64,000 bases of DNA from Lachnospiraceae bacterium (GCA_016287675.1 JAEFAR010000001.1:165053-229052); one strand, 5' to 3'; shown: positions 24,957-35,642, counted from the stretch's first letter. Notes: generated by a model not told the origin, from the sequence alone. Numbers and translations are program-made.

Positions 24957-26633
24957 ATGAAAGCGCTGAGACTTATAATTGCAATGGCCTTTGTTATGAT
25001 CACGGCTTATGGCTTTTTTTACGTCGGCCTGATCGGAAATGTAAAGCCCCCCGTACAGAGAGAAGTTGCAAAAAACTGGACGCTGGATCATAACGGCGAC
25101 GTTTTGACCGATGTAAATCTGGGCGAGTACAAGGCGGCCAACATTCTTAAGGGTGATGTCATTACCCTCACCAATTCCTTGCCTGACTGCAGGATCCCCT
25201 ATGCATCCATCGTGGTAAACAATTATCTTGCGGAGATGGACATCTATGTGGACGATGTTCTCATCTATGTCACCGGTAAAAAAGACTATGAGAGCGGCAG
25301 ATTAATAGGATATGGCATGCATATAGTCAATCTTCCCGCAGGTTATGAAGGCAAAGAGATCAAAATAGTCTATAAAGCCGGAGAAAATAACGGTATCGGT
25401 ACCATGATCCCGATAGTCATCATGGAACGTGGCGAAGCGGGACTTTACATCATCAGAAAGAACCTTTTCCCTGCGGCTCTTGCCCTGACTGATATGATCG
25501 TGGGCATCAGCATGATCGGGATCTCTGTGGTTTATGTTTCGGAGAACAGGAGCTTCAGGCAGATCCTTTACATTGGCCTGTTCAGTTTCTTTATCGGGCT
25601 TTGGGCATTCTGCGATCATGATATCGTTCTGCTGATCAACAATGACTATAACATGAAGACCGTATCGGAATATGCATCGCTGTATCTGGCACCTGTTTTT
25701 GTCCTGGCCTACTTCTGGGCAAAGATCAAAAACAGGATATCAGATTTTGGAAGGCTGGTCTATCGCGCGATCCTTGGCAGTGACATCTTCCTGATCTTAT
25801 TGAGTTTTCTGCTACATATATTCAATATCGTTCATCTGACACAGCTGCTCACCCTGCATCATGCGATAATCCTTGTGATGATCGTATATATGCTTGTGTA
25901 CTTCGTGATCGGCATTATCAAAAAAGATAAAAAGGATCTGGCCTTTTATATCGGAATGACGGCTCTTGCCTTCTGCGGAGTGGCGGATATAATCCATTTT
26001 TCCGTCCTCACGTATTCCAGTACCGTAAAGGGAGATTTTAACGGCATCTCCTATACGGGGGCGGGTATCCTCGTGATCTCCATGGTCATGGATTTTGCCG
26101 AAGAGATGTCCCAGAATGTCCGTCAGGCCGGAGAAATAGCTGTCTATGAGCAGATGGCAAACAGCGATTTCCTTACCGGACTTGCCAACAGACGGCAGTG
26201 TGAATTTGTATTCGATGAGATTGATACGGAAGACAGTGATTATGCCGTTATAGCCTTCGATCTGAACAATCTGAAGGAAGTGAACGACAAGTATGGTCAT
26301 GCGGCGGGAGACAGGCTTCTTAAAGATTTTGCCAACGTCTTAAAAGGCGTGTTTGACAGCGTTGCCACCGTCGGAAGGACCGGCGGCGATGAATTTGTCG
26401 TTATCATCCGCAATACGGATGTGCTTAACCTGGATAAGCTTCTCGAAGTCCTTGATACAAGGATCGATGAGATAAACAGGAAAAAGAGGGAATACAAACT
26501 GAGTGCGGCCAGAGGAGTCTGCACCAGACTTGACAATAAAAAGAATGTTCGTTCCGCTTATCGTACGGCGGATCAAAGAATGTACGAAAATAAGATTCGG
26601 ATGAAAGCGGACGCGAAAGGAAAGCTGTCATAA
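24957..26633 (+). CDS. Membrane diguanylate cyclase (GGDEF)
   Basis: Makes cyclic di-GMP from GTP. An N-terminal helix and an extracytoplasmic domain (about 25-165, beta-rich) precede seven predicted membrane helices (about 168-380), a plan like 7TM-DISM sensors. The C-terminal GGDEF domain starts near 400 (SDFLTGLANRR) and carries the catalytic GGDEF at 476-480. The inhibitory RxxD site expected upstream is not present (DSVA at that place), so product inhibition may be missing. The stop overlaps the start of the GH38 gene (TAATG), implying coupled translation. 558 aa. Confidence 0.9.
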   Translation: MKALRLIIAMAFVMITAYGFFYVGLIGNVKPPVQREVAKNWTLDHNGDVLTDVNLGEYKAANILKGDVITLTNSLPDCRIPYASIVVNNYLAEMDIYVDDVLIYVTGKKDYESGRLIGYGMHIVNLPAGYEGKEIKIVYKAGENNGIGTMIPIVIMERGEAGLYIIRKNLFPAALALTDMIVGISMIGISVVYVSENRSFRQILYIGLFSFFIGLWAFCDHDIVLLINNDYNMKTVSEYASLYLAPVFVLAYFWAKIKNRISDFGRLVYRAILGSDIFLILLSFLLHIFNIVHLTQLLTLHHAIILVMIVYMLVYFVIGIIKKDKKDLAFYIGMTALAFCGVADIIHFSVLTYSSTVKGDFNGISYTGAGILVISMVMDFAEEMSQNVRQAGEIAVYEQMANSDFLTGLANRRQCEFVFDEIDTEDSDYAVIAFDLNNLKEVNDKYGHAAGDRLLKDFANVLKGVFDSVATVGRTGGDEFVVIIRNTDVLNLDKLLEVLDTRIDEINRKKREYKLSAARGVCTRLDNKKNVRSAYRTADQRMYENKIRMKADAKGKLS

Positions 26634-29600
26634 TGGATTATTACAAGGACCGTTTAAAGGGAATACTAAACATCCTGGATTCCGAGAGGAGAAGTTGCAG
26701 GCGGCCGGTAGAGCACGTGATGAAACGTGATATCGGATATGGGGAGAGGGAAAACTGCTTTGACGAAAACGGTGAATGGACCGAATTCGGAAGAAGCGAC
26801 ACCTGGGGTGGCCGGGAGACTCACGCTGCATTTAAGGCTAAGATCGAGATCCCCGGGGAGTACGCCGGAAAAAAGGTTACGGTTACTCTGAACACCGGTG
26901 CGACAGACATATGGAACACGGACAATCCGCAGTTTTTGGTCTATATAAACGGAAGGATGATCTGCGGGCATGACATGAATCATAACGAAGTGATCTTATG
27001 CTCCGATGCCATACCGGGAGAAGTGTACGAATACGGACTATATGCCTACTCCAACGGGGAAGCCGCAAGTGATTTTCTGATCCTCTCCACAGCTGTGGTG
27101 GAAGAGGATGTGGAGGAACTCTATTACGATCTTAAAGTTCCCTACGAGATCGCATGCCTCTTAAGGGATACGGATAAGCTTCAGACAGAGTATCTTGATG
27201 TGCTGAATGATGCGGCATCAATCCTGGACCTCAGGGACAGGGGCTCTGTACTGTTTCACAGGTCGGTAAGAGCCTGCGATGATTTTATCAAAAAATACAT
27301 TTATTCCGAGAAATACAGTAAGATCGAAAGAGATCCCATTTCTTCGGTCACTGTTTCCGCAGTGGGACACACCCATATAGATGTTGCCTGGAAATGGCCT
27401 TTGAGGCAGACGAGAGAGAAGGCTTTGAGAAGCTTCTCCACCGTTCTTTACGAAATGTCTCTGTATCCCGAATACAAGTTCATGTCCAGCCAGCCTCAGC
27501 TTTACGAATTTGTTAAAGAAGAGAGCCCCGAGACCTACGAAAGGATCAGGGAGAGGATAAATGAGGGAAGATGGGAGACTGAGGGAGCGATGTGGCTTGA
27601 AGCCGATTGCAATCTTGCTTCCGGAGAATCTCTCATCAGACAGATCCTTTACGGGAAGAGTTTCTTTAAGGAAGAATTCGGCATTACGGAAAACAGAGTG
27701 CTCTGGCTTCCCGATGTTTTCGGCTACAGTGCCGCTATGCCTCAGATCCTTAAAAAGAGCCGTATCGACTACTTTATGACCACAAAGATCGGCTGGAACG
27801 AGTACAATCAGATCCCCAATGATACATTTTATTGGAAGGGGATCGACGGAACAGAGATCCTTACCTATTTCATTACGACCAAGGATTTCATCACCTACCC
27901 GGAACTGAACCGCAGGAAGACTTCCGAAACCACATACAACGGAAGACTGAATGCCAATCAGGTCATGGGATGCTGGCAGAGGTATCAGAACAAGGATATA
28001 AACGATAATGTCTTAAGCTGTTTCGGTTTCGGAGACGGTGGCGGAGGTGCGACCCTTCAGATGCTTGAAGAGGGCAGAAGACTGTCCTACAAGCTTCCGG
28101 GCTGTCCTTCGGTCAGACATACCCATGCGCTTGATTTCTTCGAAGGCCTTGAAAAACGTCTTAAAGGAAAGAAAGTCCCCAAATGGAACGGAGAGCTCTA
28201 TCTGGAATATCATCGTGGAACTTACACTTCCATGGCAAGAAACAAGAAGTTCAATCGTAAATGCGAGATCAGAAATCAGGACGCGGAGAGCCTTTCCACA
28301 CTGGCCTTTCTGTTGGGCCTTGCGGACAGTTATCCCTTCGAGGAACTGAGAAAGTGCTGGAAGATCGTTCTTTTGAACCAGTTTCATGACATCCTTCCCG
28401 GTTCTTCCATTGAAGACGTTTACATTGATTCCCTTGCGCAGTACAAAGAAGCTTGGAGGATTGAAGAAGATCTCATCGACAGCTCTCTGTCAAAGATCGT
28501 GAGAGCATCCTTCGATTTCTGTGAAAATGTTGATAACAGCGACATGCTCACTGTTTTTAACAACACCTCTTTTGAAAGAAACGAGATCCTTGTCACCGAA
28601 GGAAGGGTTGCCGCTTTTGATGCCGTTACAGGTGAACCTCTGCAGATGCAGTACACAGCAGACGGAAATACTGTATTGAATGCGAAGGGATTGCCTTCCA
28701 AGGGGTACAGAAGCTTCATTCTACGCCCGACCGAAGGAGAAAAATGCTTCAAAGAAGCGGATCTGCTTACTGAAGAAAAGAAGCAGTTCAGCTTAGAAAC
28801 GCCTCTTTACACTGTGGAATTCAATGAATTCATGGAAATCGTTTCGCTCTACGACAAAAGGAACGAAAGGGAAGTGCTTAAAGAAGGCGGGATCGGCAAC
28901 GAACTCATATGCTTTGAAGACATTCCCAAAGAATACGACGCATGGAACATTGATGCGTTTTACAAAGAGAAAAAGTGGAACGTGCATGAGCTTGTTTCTG
29001 CAAAGATCGTAGAGAACGGACCTGTCCGTACATGCATCAGAACGGAGAAAAGATTCAACAGATCTTTCATCAGACAGTACATCATCTTCAACAATGAGTC
29101 CGGAAGGATCGATTTTAAAACGGAGATCGACTGGAATGAGTCCCAGATACTCTTGAAGACCTTCTTCCCCTTTGATGTGGTCACAAACAAGGCGACCTAC
29201 GACATTCAGTACGGCAATGTGGAGAGAGCGACTCACGAGAACACTTCCTGGGAACAGGCAAAATTTGAAGTCTGTGCTCACAAATGGGCGGATGTTTCCG
29301 AAAACGGCTATGGTGTTGCCCTTATGAACGACTGCAAGTACGGCTACTCGGCTCACGAGTCCACACTTGCACTGACCCTTCTTAAGTCCGGCATCTTCCC
29401 GAATCCCAATGCCGACAAGGAACACCATGAATTCACCTACTCCATCTTCCCTCACAGGGGAGATTTCAGAACGGGCGGAGTAGTGAAGGAAAGCTACTTC
29501 CTGAACTATCCGGTTTACACTGTATGCGGAGGAAGAGCTGAGAAGCCTTTAAGATCTTTCTTCGGCGGACTTTCCGACAATGTGATACTGGAGGTTGTTA

Positions 29601-29872
29601 AACTGCCCGAATGCAAGGAAAAGACGGTGGTCAGAGTGGAAAACAATGACACCGGAGAGAGCAGGAACAACGTTTCCGTGATGCTGAGGCTCTACGAATG
29701 CTGGGGATCCAGAGCGGAAGAGTGTCTCACCACATCCTTCGGAGTTTCTGCCGCTTTTGAATGCGATATGCTGGAATACACCACGGGAAGATTAAAGACC
29801 GACTCAAAAGGCATACACATTTCAATGCTTCCGTACGAGATAAAGACGGTCAAGCTGATAATAGAGTGTTAA
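26633..29872 (+). CDS. Alpha-mannosidase, glycoside hydrolase family 38
   Basis: Retaining, metal-dependent alpha-mannosidase. GHTHIDVAW at residues 245-253 holds the zinc-binding His and Asp; WLPDVFGY (358-365) holds the nucleophile Asp361. An N-terminal beta-sandwich-like region of about 230 residues precedes the catalytic barrel, and a large C-terminal beta region follows, as in bacterial cytoplasmic GH38 enzymes of about 1000-1080 residues. No signal peptide. Its ATG overlaps the stop of the diguanylate cyclase gene by one base. lepA starts 13 bases later, so all may be cotranscribed. The substrate is probably mannan or N-glycan fragments. Confidence 0.9.
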   Translation: MDYYKDRLKGILNILDSERRSCRRPVEHVMKRDIGYGERENCFDENGEWTEFGRSDTWGGRETHAAFKAKIEIPGEYAGKKVTVTLNTGATDIWNTDNPQFLVYINGRMICGHDMNHNEVILCSDAIPGEVYEYGLYAYSNGEAASDFLILSTAVVEEDVEELYYDLKVPYEIACLLRDTDKLQTEYLDVLNDAASILDLRDRGSVLFHRSVRACDDFIKKYIYSEKYSKIERDPISSVTVSAVGHTHIDVAWKWPLRQTREKALRSFSTVLYEMSLYPEYKFMSSQPQLYEFVKEESPETYERIRERINEGRWETEGAMWLEADCNLASGESLIRQILYGKSFFKEEFGITENRVLWLPDVFGYSAAMPQILKKSRIDYFMTTKIGWNEYNQIPNDTFYWKGIDGTEILTYFITTKDFITYPELNRRKTSETTYNGRLNANQVMGCWQRYQNKDINDNVLSCFGFGDGGGGATLQMLEEGRRLSYKLPGCPSVRHTHALDFFEGLEKRLKGKKVPKWNGELYLEYHRGTYTSMARNKKFNRKCEIRNQDAESLSTLAFLLGLADSYPFEELRKCWKIVLLNQFHDILPGSSIEDVYIDSLAQYKEAWRIEEDLIDSSLSKIVRASFDFCENVDNSDMLTVFNNTSFERNEILVTEGRVAAFDAVTGEPLQMQYTADGNTVLNAKGLPSKGYRSFILRPTEGEKCFKEADLLTEEKKQFSLETPLYTVEFNEFMEIVSLYDKRNEREVLKEGGIGNELICFEDIPKEYDAWNIDAFYKEKKWNVHELVSAKIVENGPVRTCIRTEKRFNRSFIRQYIIFNNESGRIDFKTEIDWNESQILLKTFFPFDVVTNKATYDIQYGNVERATHENTSWEQAKFEVCAHKWADVSENGYGVALMNDCKYGYSAHESTLALTLLKSGIFPNPNADKEHHEFTYSIFPHRGDFRTGGVVKESYFLNYPVYTVCGGRAEKPLRSFFGGLSDNVILEVVKLPECKEKTVVRVENNDTGESRNNVSVMLRLYECWGSRAEECLTTSFGVSAAFECDMLEYTTGRLKTDSKGIHISMLPYEIKTVKLIIEC

Positions 29873-29885
29873 AGGAAAAGAAAAA

Positions 29886-31703
29886 ATGCAACGTATCAAC
29901 CAATCAAAATTTCGAAACTTTTGTATCATTGCCCACATCGATCACGGCAAGAGCACCCTGGCAGACAGGATCATTGAAAAAACAGGGCTTCTGACCGCCC
30001 GTGAGATGCAGGAGCAGGTTCTGGACAACATGGATCTGGAGCGTGAGAGAGGTATCACCATCAAGGCCCAGACCATCAGAACGGTCTACAAGGCAAAGGA
30101 TGGTGAGGAGTACATCTTTAACCTCATCGACACCCCCGGTCATGTGGACTTTAACTACGAAGTTTCAAGAAGCCTTGCTGCCTGCGAAGGTGCCATCCTT
30201 GTGGTGGATGCGGCTCAGGGCATAGAGGCCCAGACCCTTGCCAATGTTTATCTGGCGCTGGACCACAATCTGGAGATCTTTCCGGTCATCAATAAGATCG
30301 ATCTTCCTTCGGCAGAGCCCGAAAGAGTTATCAATGAAATAGAAGATGTAATAGGCATAGAAGCTCAGGACGCACCGCTGATCTCAGCCAAAAACGGTCT
30401 GAACATCGAGGATGTGCTTGAAGCTATCGTAAAAAAGGTTCCCGCCCCCAAGGGAGATGCGGATGCTCCTCTTAAAGCGCTGATCTTTGACTCACTTTAC
30501 GATTCCTACAGAGGAGTCATCATTTTCTGCCGTATCTTTGACGGTTCCGTCAGAAAAGGAACCAAGATCAGGATGATGGCTACAGGTGCTGAGGCAGAAG
30601 TAGTGGAAGTAGGTACCTTCGGTCCCGGACGTTTCATTCCGGGCGAGGAACTTTATGCAGGATGCGTGGGTTACATCACCGCATCCCTTAAGAATGTAAA
30701 GGACACCAGAGTGGGTGACACTGTCACAGAGGCTGAGAATCCCTGTGCGGAAGCCCTTCCCGGATACAAGAAAGTAAATCCCATGGTCTACTGCGGACTT
30801 TACCCCGCAGACGGAGCCCATTACACAGACCTCAGGGATGCGCTGGAAAAGCTGCAGCTGAACGATGCTGCTCTGCAGTTCGAACCTGAGACCTCCGTGG
30901 CCCTTGGCTTCGGCTTCAGATGCGGCTTCCTGGGACTTCTCCACCTGGAGATCATTCAGGAAAGACTGGAAAGAGAATACATGCTGGATCTGGTAACCAC
31001 CGCACCCAGCGTTATCTACAAGATCTACAAGACCAACGGCGAATGCATAGATCTCACAAACCCCACGAATATGCCCGACCCTTCTGAGATCGAGCACATG
31101 GAAGAACCCGTGGTTACTGCGGAGATCATGGTCACCACGGAATTTGTGGGTGCCATCATGAAACTCTGTCAGGAGAGAAGAGGTATCTATCTCGGGATCG
31201 ATTACATGGAACAGACCAGAGCTCTTCTCAAGTATGAGCTTCCTTTAAACGAGATCATCTATGATTTCTTTGATGCTTTAAAATCCAGATCCAGAGGCTA
31301 CGCTTCGCTGGATTACGAAATGAAGGGCTACGTTCCTTCAAAGCTCTGTAAGCTTGACATCCTGATCAACCATGAAGAAGTGGATGCCCTTTCCTTCATC
31401 GTTCATGCGGACGGCGCTTACGAACGCGGAAGAAAGATGTGTGAGAAGCTTAAGGAAGAGATTCCGAGACACATGTTCGAGGTTCCGATCCAGGCAGCGG
31501 TGGGAGGCAAGATCATTGCCCGTGAAACCGTTTCCGCCATGAGAAAGGACGTGCTTGCCAAGTGCTACGGCGGTGACATTTCCCGTAAGAAGAAGCTTCT
31601 GGAAAAGCAAAAAGAAGGCAAGAAACGTATGAGACAGGTGGGTAACGTTGAAGTGCCCCAAAAGGCATTCATGGCTGTTCTCAAGCTTGACGACGATGAT
31701 TGA
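29886..31703 (+). CDS. lepA: Elongation factor 4 (LepA)
   Basis: Ribosome-bound GTPase that can back-translocate tRNAs. G motifs: AHIDHGKST (about 16-24), [14 protein letters not shown]. The LepA-specific C-terminal region is complete and ends with [14 protein letters not shown]. 605 aa, normal length. The hemW gene starts directly after, the usual Firmicutes order lepA-hemW. Confidence 0.95.
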   Translation: MQRINQSKFRNFCIIAHIDHGKSTLADRIIEKTGLLTAREMQEQVLDNMDLERERGITIKAQTIRTVYKAKDGEEYIFNLIDTPGHVDFNYEVSRSLAACEGAILVVDAAQGIEAQTLANVYLALDHNLEIFPVINKIDLPSAEPERVINEIEDVIGIEAQDAPLISAKNGLNIEDVLEAIVKKVPAPKGDADAPLKALIFDSLYDSYRGVIIFCRIFDGSVRKGTKIRMMATGAEAEVVEVGTFGPGRFIPGEELYAGCVGYITASLKNVKDTRVGDTVTEAENPCAEALPGYKKVNPMVYCGLYPADGAHYTDLRDALEKLQLNDAALQFEPETSVALGFGFRCGFLGLLHLEIIQERLEREYMLDLVTTAPSVIYKIYKTNGECIDLTNPTNMPDPSEIEHMEEPVVTAEIMVTTEFVGAIMKLCQERRGIYLGIDYMEQTRALLKYELPLNEIIYDFFDALKSRSRGYASLDYEMKGYVPSKLCKLDILINHEEVDALSFIVHADGAYERGRKMCEKLKEEIPRHMFEVPIQAAVGGKIIARETVSAMRKDVLAKCYGGDISRKKKLLEKQKEGKKRMRQVGNVEVPQKAFMAVLKLDDDD

Positions 31704-31707
31704 TCTT

Positions 31708-32850
31708 ATGATTATGGAAAAAAAACATTGCGGGATCTACGTTCACATCCCCTTTTGTAAACAAAAATGCAGATATTGTGATTTTTTATCGGCTCCCGGA
31801 GACAGTAAGTGTATCCGGGAGTACGTTTCTGCGTTGAAAAACGAGATCCGTGGATATAAAGATTCTGCCGCGGATCGTGTGGCGGACACTGTCTACTTCG
31901 GAGGCGGTACACCTTCGATCCTTGAGCCGGAAACGGTGGAAGAGATCGTTGAAGCACTCGGGGAGAGCTTTGATCTTAACAGCGTGGAAGAGTTTACATT
32001 TGAAGTGAATCCCGGTACTGTAACATATCAAAAGCTTAAGGGATACAAGGCAGCGGGGATCAACCGCCTGTCTGTCGGTGTTCAGTCTGCCGATGATGAA
32101 AAGCTTAAGCTACTGGGAAGGATCCACAGCTTCAAAGAAGCGGTGGAATGCGTGGAAGCCGTTAAAGAAGCAGGGTTTATCAATTTTTCTCTGGATCTGA
32201 TCTCTGCCCTTCCGGGGCAGAGCATTAAGGACTGCGAGAGGGATCTGGAAAAGATCATAGGGTTGGAACCGAAGCACATTTCTTCTTACAGCCTTATCAT
32301 TGAACCGGGAACACCGTTTTTTAAGGATTACGGAGAGGGCGGAGAAAAAAGACGCGATCTTCCGGATGAGGAAACGGACCGGAAAATGTATGCTTTGACA
32401 AAAGAGATGCTAAAGAGTGCCGGGTACGACAGGTACGAGATCTCAAACTATGCGAAGCCCGGTTTTTTCAGCAGGCACAATTCCGCCTACTGGACAGGAA
32501 AAGAGTACTTCGGGCTGGGGCTCGGAGCTTCTTCTCTTATAGACAACGTGAGGTATTCAAATGTACGTGATCTAAAGGAGTATATTAAAGATCCGAAAGA
32601 GCATGTGATCGAAGAGAGACTGGATAAAGCAGCTCTCATGGCAGAATTCATGATCCTTGGACTCAGAATGGTCCGGGGCATTTCCAAAAAAGAATTTGAA
32701 AGACGCTTTAAAACGGGCTTTGATGAGGTTTACGGAAAAGTCCTTAAAAAATTAAAGCCTGCGGGAGTCATCATTGAAGAGGATGATACCGTCAGGCTCA
32801 CTGATTATGGCTTGGATGTAAGTAATTCCGTCTTTGAAGAATTTCTGTGA
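31708..32850 (+). CDS. hemW: HemW-like radical SAM protein
   Basis: Radical SAM enzyme of the HemN/HemW family; HemW binds and transfers heme. The iron-sulfur motif CKQKCRYCDF (Cys triad near 18-25) and FGGGTPS (about 65-71) are present, and the C-terminal HemN domain is complete. Start uncertain: ATG 31696, 31708 and 31714 are all possible and none has a good SD; I use 31708, five bases after the lepA stop. Since no heme synthesis genes are in the window, a heme-chaperone role is inferred from the family. Confidence 0.85.
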   Translation: MIMEKKHCGIYVHIPFCKQKCRYCDFLSAPGDSKCIREYVSALKNEIRGYKDSAADRVADTVYFGGGTPSILEPETVEEIVEALGESFDLNSVEEFTFEVNPGTVTYQKLKGYKAAGINRLSVGVQSADDEKLKLLGRIHSFKEAVECVEAVKEAGFINFSLDLISALPGQSIKDCERDLEKIIGLEPKHISSYSLIIEPGTPFFKDYGEGGEKRRDLPDEETDRKMYALTKEMLKSAGYDRYEISNYAKPGFFSRHNSAYWTGKEYFGLGLGASSLIDNVRYSNVRDLKEYIKDPKEHVIEERLDKAALMAEFMILGLRMVRGISKKEFERRFKTGFDEVYGKVLKKLKPAGVIIEEDDTVRLTDYGLDVSNSVFEEFL

Positions 32851-32862
32851 TCGGGCATAGTG

Positions 32863-33039
32863 TCACATCTGATGTTTTACAACAGCGTACTCGTCCCCGT
32901 TTTTAAAGTAGGGGCAGGAAGTGCTGTGATCCGAGATGTAGCGATAGTACTCATCCTCATCCAGATCGATGACACAGTAGTATTCTTCAAATTCTTCATC
33001 GTATGCGTAATTGGCACACATATCGCACTGGCTTGACAT
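32863..33039 (-). CDS. Small four-cysteine protein (DUF6472-like)
   Basis: A 58-residue protein on the minus strand. It begins MSSQCDMCANYAYDEEFEEY and contains DLDEDEYYRYISD and CPYFKNGDEY. Cys5-x2-Cys8, Cys22 and Cys42 could bind one zinc. I remember this pattern as DUF6472 in Lachnospiraceae. AAGGAG lies 6 bases before the ATG and a promoter is found upstream. It is acidic and soluble; function unknown. Confidence 0.75.
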   Translation of the reverse strand: MSSQCDMCANYAYDEEFEEYYCVIDLDEDEYYRYISDHSTSCPYFKNGDEYAVVKHQM

Positions 33040-33069
33040 AAAAAACTCCTTCTTTTTTTAGGTATTGAA

Positions 33070-33098
33070 ATAATACTACAAAAAATCATTTGGCACAA
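33070..33098 (-). promoter_or_regulatory. Promoter of the four-cysteine protein gene
   Basis: Read on the minus strand: TTGTGC (33098-33093), 17 bases, TATTAT (33075-33070). Confidence 0.5.
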
Positions 33099-33169
33099 GA
33101 AGAGAAATCGGACAGTCGGTGAAACAGTAACAATTATCGCACTTTTTCATTAAATTATTATAAAATCAG

Positions 33170-33198
33170 TTGTATCAGGCTTTTTTTAATGCTATAAT
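33170..33198 (+). promoter_or_regulatory. Extended -10 promoter of the response regulator gene
   Basis: TTGTAT (33170-33175), 17 bases, TATAAT (33193-33198) with TGC before it. Confidence 0.6.
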
Positions 33199-33228
33199 TC
33201 CCTCAATGTTTGGGTTAAGGAGTGGAAT

Positions 33229-34050
33229 ATGAACATCTTGGCGGTTGATGACGAGCGCTTGATTCTCGATGACATGAAAGTTGAATTGCGTAAGGTCTTT
33301 GAAAACGATGAGATCGTCGGTTTCGAAGGGGGAAATGAAGCAATTGACTATGCCAATGATCTTGCTGCTCATGACGAAAAGTTGGATTATGCTTTTCTTG
33401 ACATTAATCTTCGTGGGATGACCGGAATTGAGCTGGCAAAGAAGCTCAAGGACATTCATCACGAGACGAAGATTATTTTTTGTACCGCTTACAGTGAGTA
33501 TGCCTATGATGCGTTCAGGATGCATGCTGTCGGCTATCTTTTAAAGCCGGTTGAAGCCAAGCACATTATTGAGACATTGGACGCTTTGAACATTGACTGG
33601 AGAAATTCCGAAAATGAACTTCCGAAAGACATTCGTGTTCAGACTTTTGGGAATTTTGAGCTTTTTGTTGACAACCATCAGGTTTCCTTCCAGAGGGAAA
33701 AGGCAAAGGAGCTTTTTGCGTATCTGATAGACAGGAACGGTGCTGCCATTACCACCGGTGAGATAGTAAGTATCCTGTGGGAAGACAGACCCAGTGACAA
33801 GACTACGCTGAATCAGGCTCACACCATCATCTCGAGCATGAAGAAAACCCTTAAGGAGCTGGGTATCGGAAATATCATCGTAAAGACCTGGAACCATATT
33901 GCAGCCGATACATCAAAGATCAAATGCGATGTTTACGATTTCTACAAGGGCGATGCCATCGCGATCAATTCCTACAGAGGCGAATATATGGCTCAGTACA
34001 GTTGGGCCGAGATGACAAATGCAGACTTAATGGAAAAAGCTCACAGGTAG
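33229..34050 (+). CDS. Response regulator with SARP-like winged-helix output
   Basis: The receiver domain (1-120) is complete: acidic pair D7-D8, phosphoacceptor D58 (FLDIN), T86 and K106. The output region (about 138-273) starts IRVQTFGNFELFVD and has a winged helix like that of SARP/AfsR transcription activators (EIVSILWEDRP), but the usual TPR-like activation domain is much reduced. No histidine kinase is adjacent, so it is an orphan regulator. AAGGAG precedes the ATG. It is followed 173 bases later by a second receiver-like gene. Confidence 0.8.
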   Translation: MNILAVDDERLILDDMKVELRKVFENDEIVGFEGGNEAIDYANDLAAHDEKLDYAFLDINLRGMTGIELAKKLKDIHHETKIIFCTAYSEYAYDAFRMHAVGYLLKPVEAKHIIETLDALNIDWRNSENELPKDIRVQTFGNFELFVDNHQVSFQREKAKELFAYLIDRNGAAITTGEIVSILWEDRPSDKTTLNQAHTIISSMKKTLKELGIGNIIVKTWNHIAADTSKIKCDVYDFYKGDAIAINSYRGEYMAQYSWAEMTNADLMEKAHR

Positions 34051-34075
34051 TTGACACACATTATTTTGATTATCC

Positions 34076-34104
34076 AGGGCGCTGAAAAGTGCCCTTTTCT
34101 TTGT
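34076..34104 (+). terminator. Terminator after the response regulator gene
   Basis: AGGGCG (34076-34081) and TGCCCT (34090-34095) with an 8-base loop, then TTTCTTTGTTTTTT. Confidence 0.6.
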
Positions 34105-34223
34105 TTTTTGGATCCGCGTTGAATGATGTACTTTTGTTGTACTGGCAAAGTTATAATTCCTTTATTGATATGCTGGGCGGACCAATTGCATAGGAATTTA
34201 TACAGTAAAGAGGGTGATTCACT

Positions 34224-34571
34224 TTGGTCATAATGCTGGTACAGAACAATAAAAAAGAACTCAAGAATCTTATCAGCTGTGTGGCTGCAGTCTTCCCGGA
34301 GGACGATGTCATTGGATTTGATAATCCCATGCGCGCAATGGACTATGCTTCTACCAAGCAGGTCGATGTTTGCTTCGCTGACGTTGAAATGAAATCCACA
34401 TCCGGATTTGCACTTGCGGAAAAATTGAGAAACAGAAACAAAAACATCCGTATTAATCTCATGTCGGATGTTGTTGATTATGCAATAGATGCATGGAAGA
34501 TACATGTTAACGATTATCTTGTTAAGCCTGTTACTCAGGAGTCCATCAGACATACGATAGAGGCATCATAA
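34224..34571 (+). CDS. Stand-alone degenerate receiver domain protein
   Basis: The 115-aa protein is only a receiver fold. D53 (FADVEM), S81 and K101 match the phosphorylation, Thr/Ser and Lys positions, but the acidic metal pair at the N-terminus is replaced by Q7-N8-N9, so phosphorylation by Mg-dependent transfer is doubtful. The start is TTG 34224, 6 bases after GAGGGTGA; ATG 34233 would be too far from it. Likely a protein-protein switch or a decoy for the neighbouring regulator, as inference. It shares general likeness with the receiver at 33229 and may be a paralogue. Confidence 0.75.
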   Translation: MVIMLVQNNKKELKNLISCVAAVFPEDDVIGFDNPMRAMDYASTKQVDVCFADVEMKSTSGFALAEKLRNRNKNIRINLMSDVVDYAIDAWKIHVNDYLVKPVTQESIRHTIEAS

Positions 34572-34578
34572 AAAACGG

Positions 34579-34605
34579 AACAGCATTGACTGTTCTATTT
34601 TTTAT
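34579..34605 (+). terminator. Terminator after the degenerate receiver gene
   Basis: GAACAG (34579-34584) and CTGTTC (34591-34596), 6-base loop, then TATTTTTTATG. Confidence 0.65.
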
Positions 34606-34686
34606 GTTAAACTATAATCAGTGAAAAGTTACGCAGGCTATGGGGTGTACTGCGACTATTCAAAATCACGTTATCGGAGGATGATT

Positions 34687-35607
34687 ATGGGACAGAAAAC
34701 TGTAGAGATCATTGGGGCAGAAGATTACAGGATCAAGCTCGCCGTGTTTGAGACCGATTCCCCTTCCGTAAGAGGAAGTGTTCTGCTTCTTCACGGAATG
34801 GCAGAACACTACGAACGGTATCTGGATTTTATACATGCTCTGAATGATGCGGGCTTTGATGCCTACATTTACAACCACAGAGGTCATGGTAAGGACCTCG
34901 ATCCCAAAGAATGGGGGTTCTTTGCAAAGAAGGACGGGGCGAGACTGGTCATTACCGATGCGGTCCGGGCCATGAAGTACGTTTTTGAAAACAAGAGAAG
35001 CAGGAAATGCGCTCTTTTCGGTCACAGTATGGGATCTCTGATCGGAAGGAATGTCATTCAGCAGTTCGATCAGATGGATTGCGCTCTCTTTTGCGGCACC
35101 GGTTTCCAGTCGGATGCCATGTGTAAGAGCGGCATTTTCATGGGTAATCTGGTTTCCGCGATCTGCGGACCCGGACACAGATCACCTTTATTAAACAAAC
35201 TCATGTTTGAGACCAAGGTCTATCTGAGAGACTGTAAAAGAACAAAGAGCGACTGGCTGACAAAGGACGAGAAGGTGGTTGATGCCTACAGGGCTGATCC
35301 CGCCTGCGGTTTCGTCTGCACATCAAGCTTCTATCGGGATCTTGTTACCATCACCGGAAATGCTAAATGGGGAATGGAGAAAACGAGACATGACCTGCCC
35401 ATTTTGATCGCCAGCGGAGAGGACGATCCTGTGGGAGATTTCGGCGTCGGTATCAGAGCATTTTTTGAAAAATACGATGAACTCGGTTTCACAAATGTTG
35501 AAATGAAGCTTTATCCCGGCGATCGTCACGAGCTTTTGAACGAAACGGATAAAGATGTGGTCTACAAGGATTTCATAGATTTCTTCGCCAAGAATATGGA
35601 AGCATAA
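34687..35607 (+). CDS. Alpha/beta hydrolase, monoacylglycerol lipase/lysophospholipase type
   Basis: Serine hydrolase of the Hydrolase_4 group. LLLHGMAEHYERY (about 35-47) forms the oxyanion region, NHRGHG (about 70) is typical of monoglyceride lipases, GHSMGS (about 116-121) carries the nucleophile Ser, and DRHELLNE near the C-terminus holds the catalytic His. 306 aa and no signal peptide, so cytoplasmic. GGAGG (34676-34680) selects ATG 34687. Monocistronic between two terminators. The substrate (monoacylglycerol or lysophospholipid) is inferred. Confidence 0.85.
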   Translation: MGQKTVEIIGAEDYRIKLAVFETDSPSVRGSVLLLHGMAEHYERYLDFIHALNDAGFDAYIYNHRGHGKDLDPKEWGFFAKKDGARLVITDAVRAMKYVFENKRSRKCALFGHSMGSLIGRNVIQQFDQMDCALFCGTGFQSDAMCKSGIFMGNLVSAICGPGHRSPLLNKLMFETKVYLRDCKRTKSDWLTKDEKVVDAYRADPACGFVCTSSFYRDLVTITGNAKWGMEKTRHDLPILIASGEDDPVGDFGVGIRAFFEKYDELGFTNVEMKLYPGDRHELLNETDKDVVYKDFIDFFAKNMEA

Positions 35608-35613
35608 AAATAC

Positions 35614-35642
35614 CCCGGCATCCTTTGATGCCGGGATTTCTT
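35614..35642. terminator. Terminator between the hydrolase and methyltransferase genes
   Basis: CCCGGCATC (35614-35622), loop CTTT, GATGCCGGG (35627-35635), then ATTTCTTTTA. It lies between converging genes and likely serves both. Confidence 0.8.

Noticed and set aside
32877..33098. 73-codon minus-strand frame
   Set aside because: It overlaps in another frame the better supported four-cysteine gene at 32863-33039, which has a strong SD and protein-like sequence.
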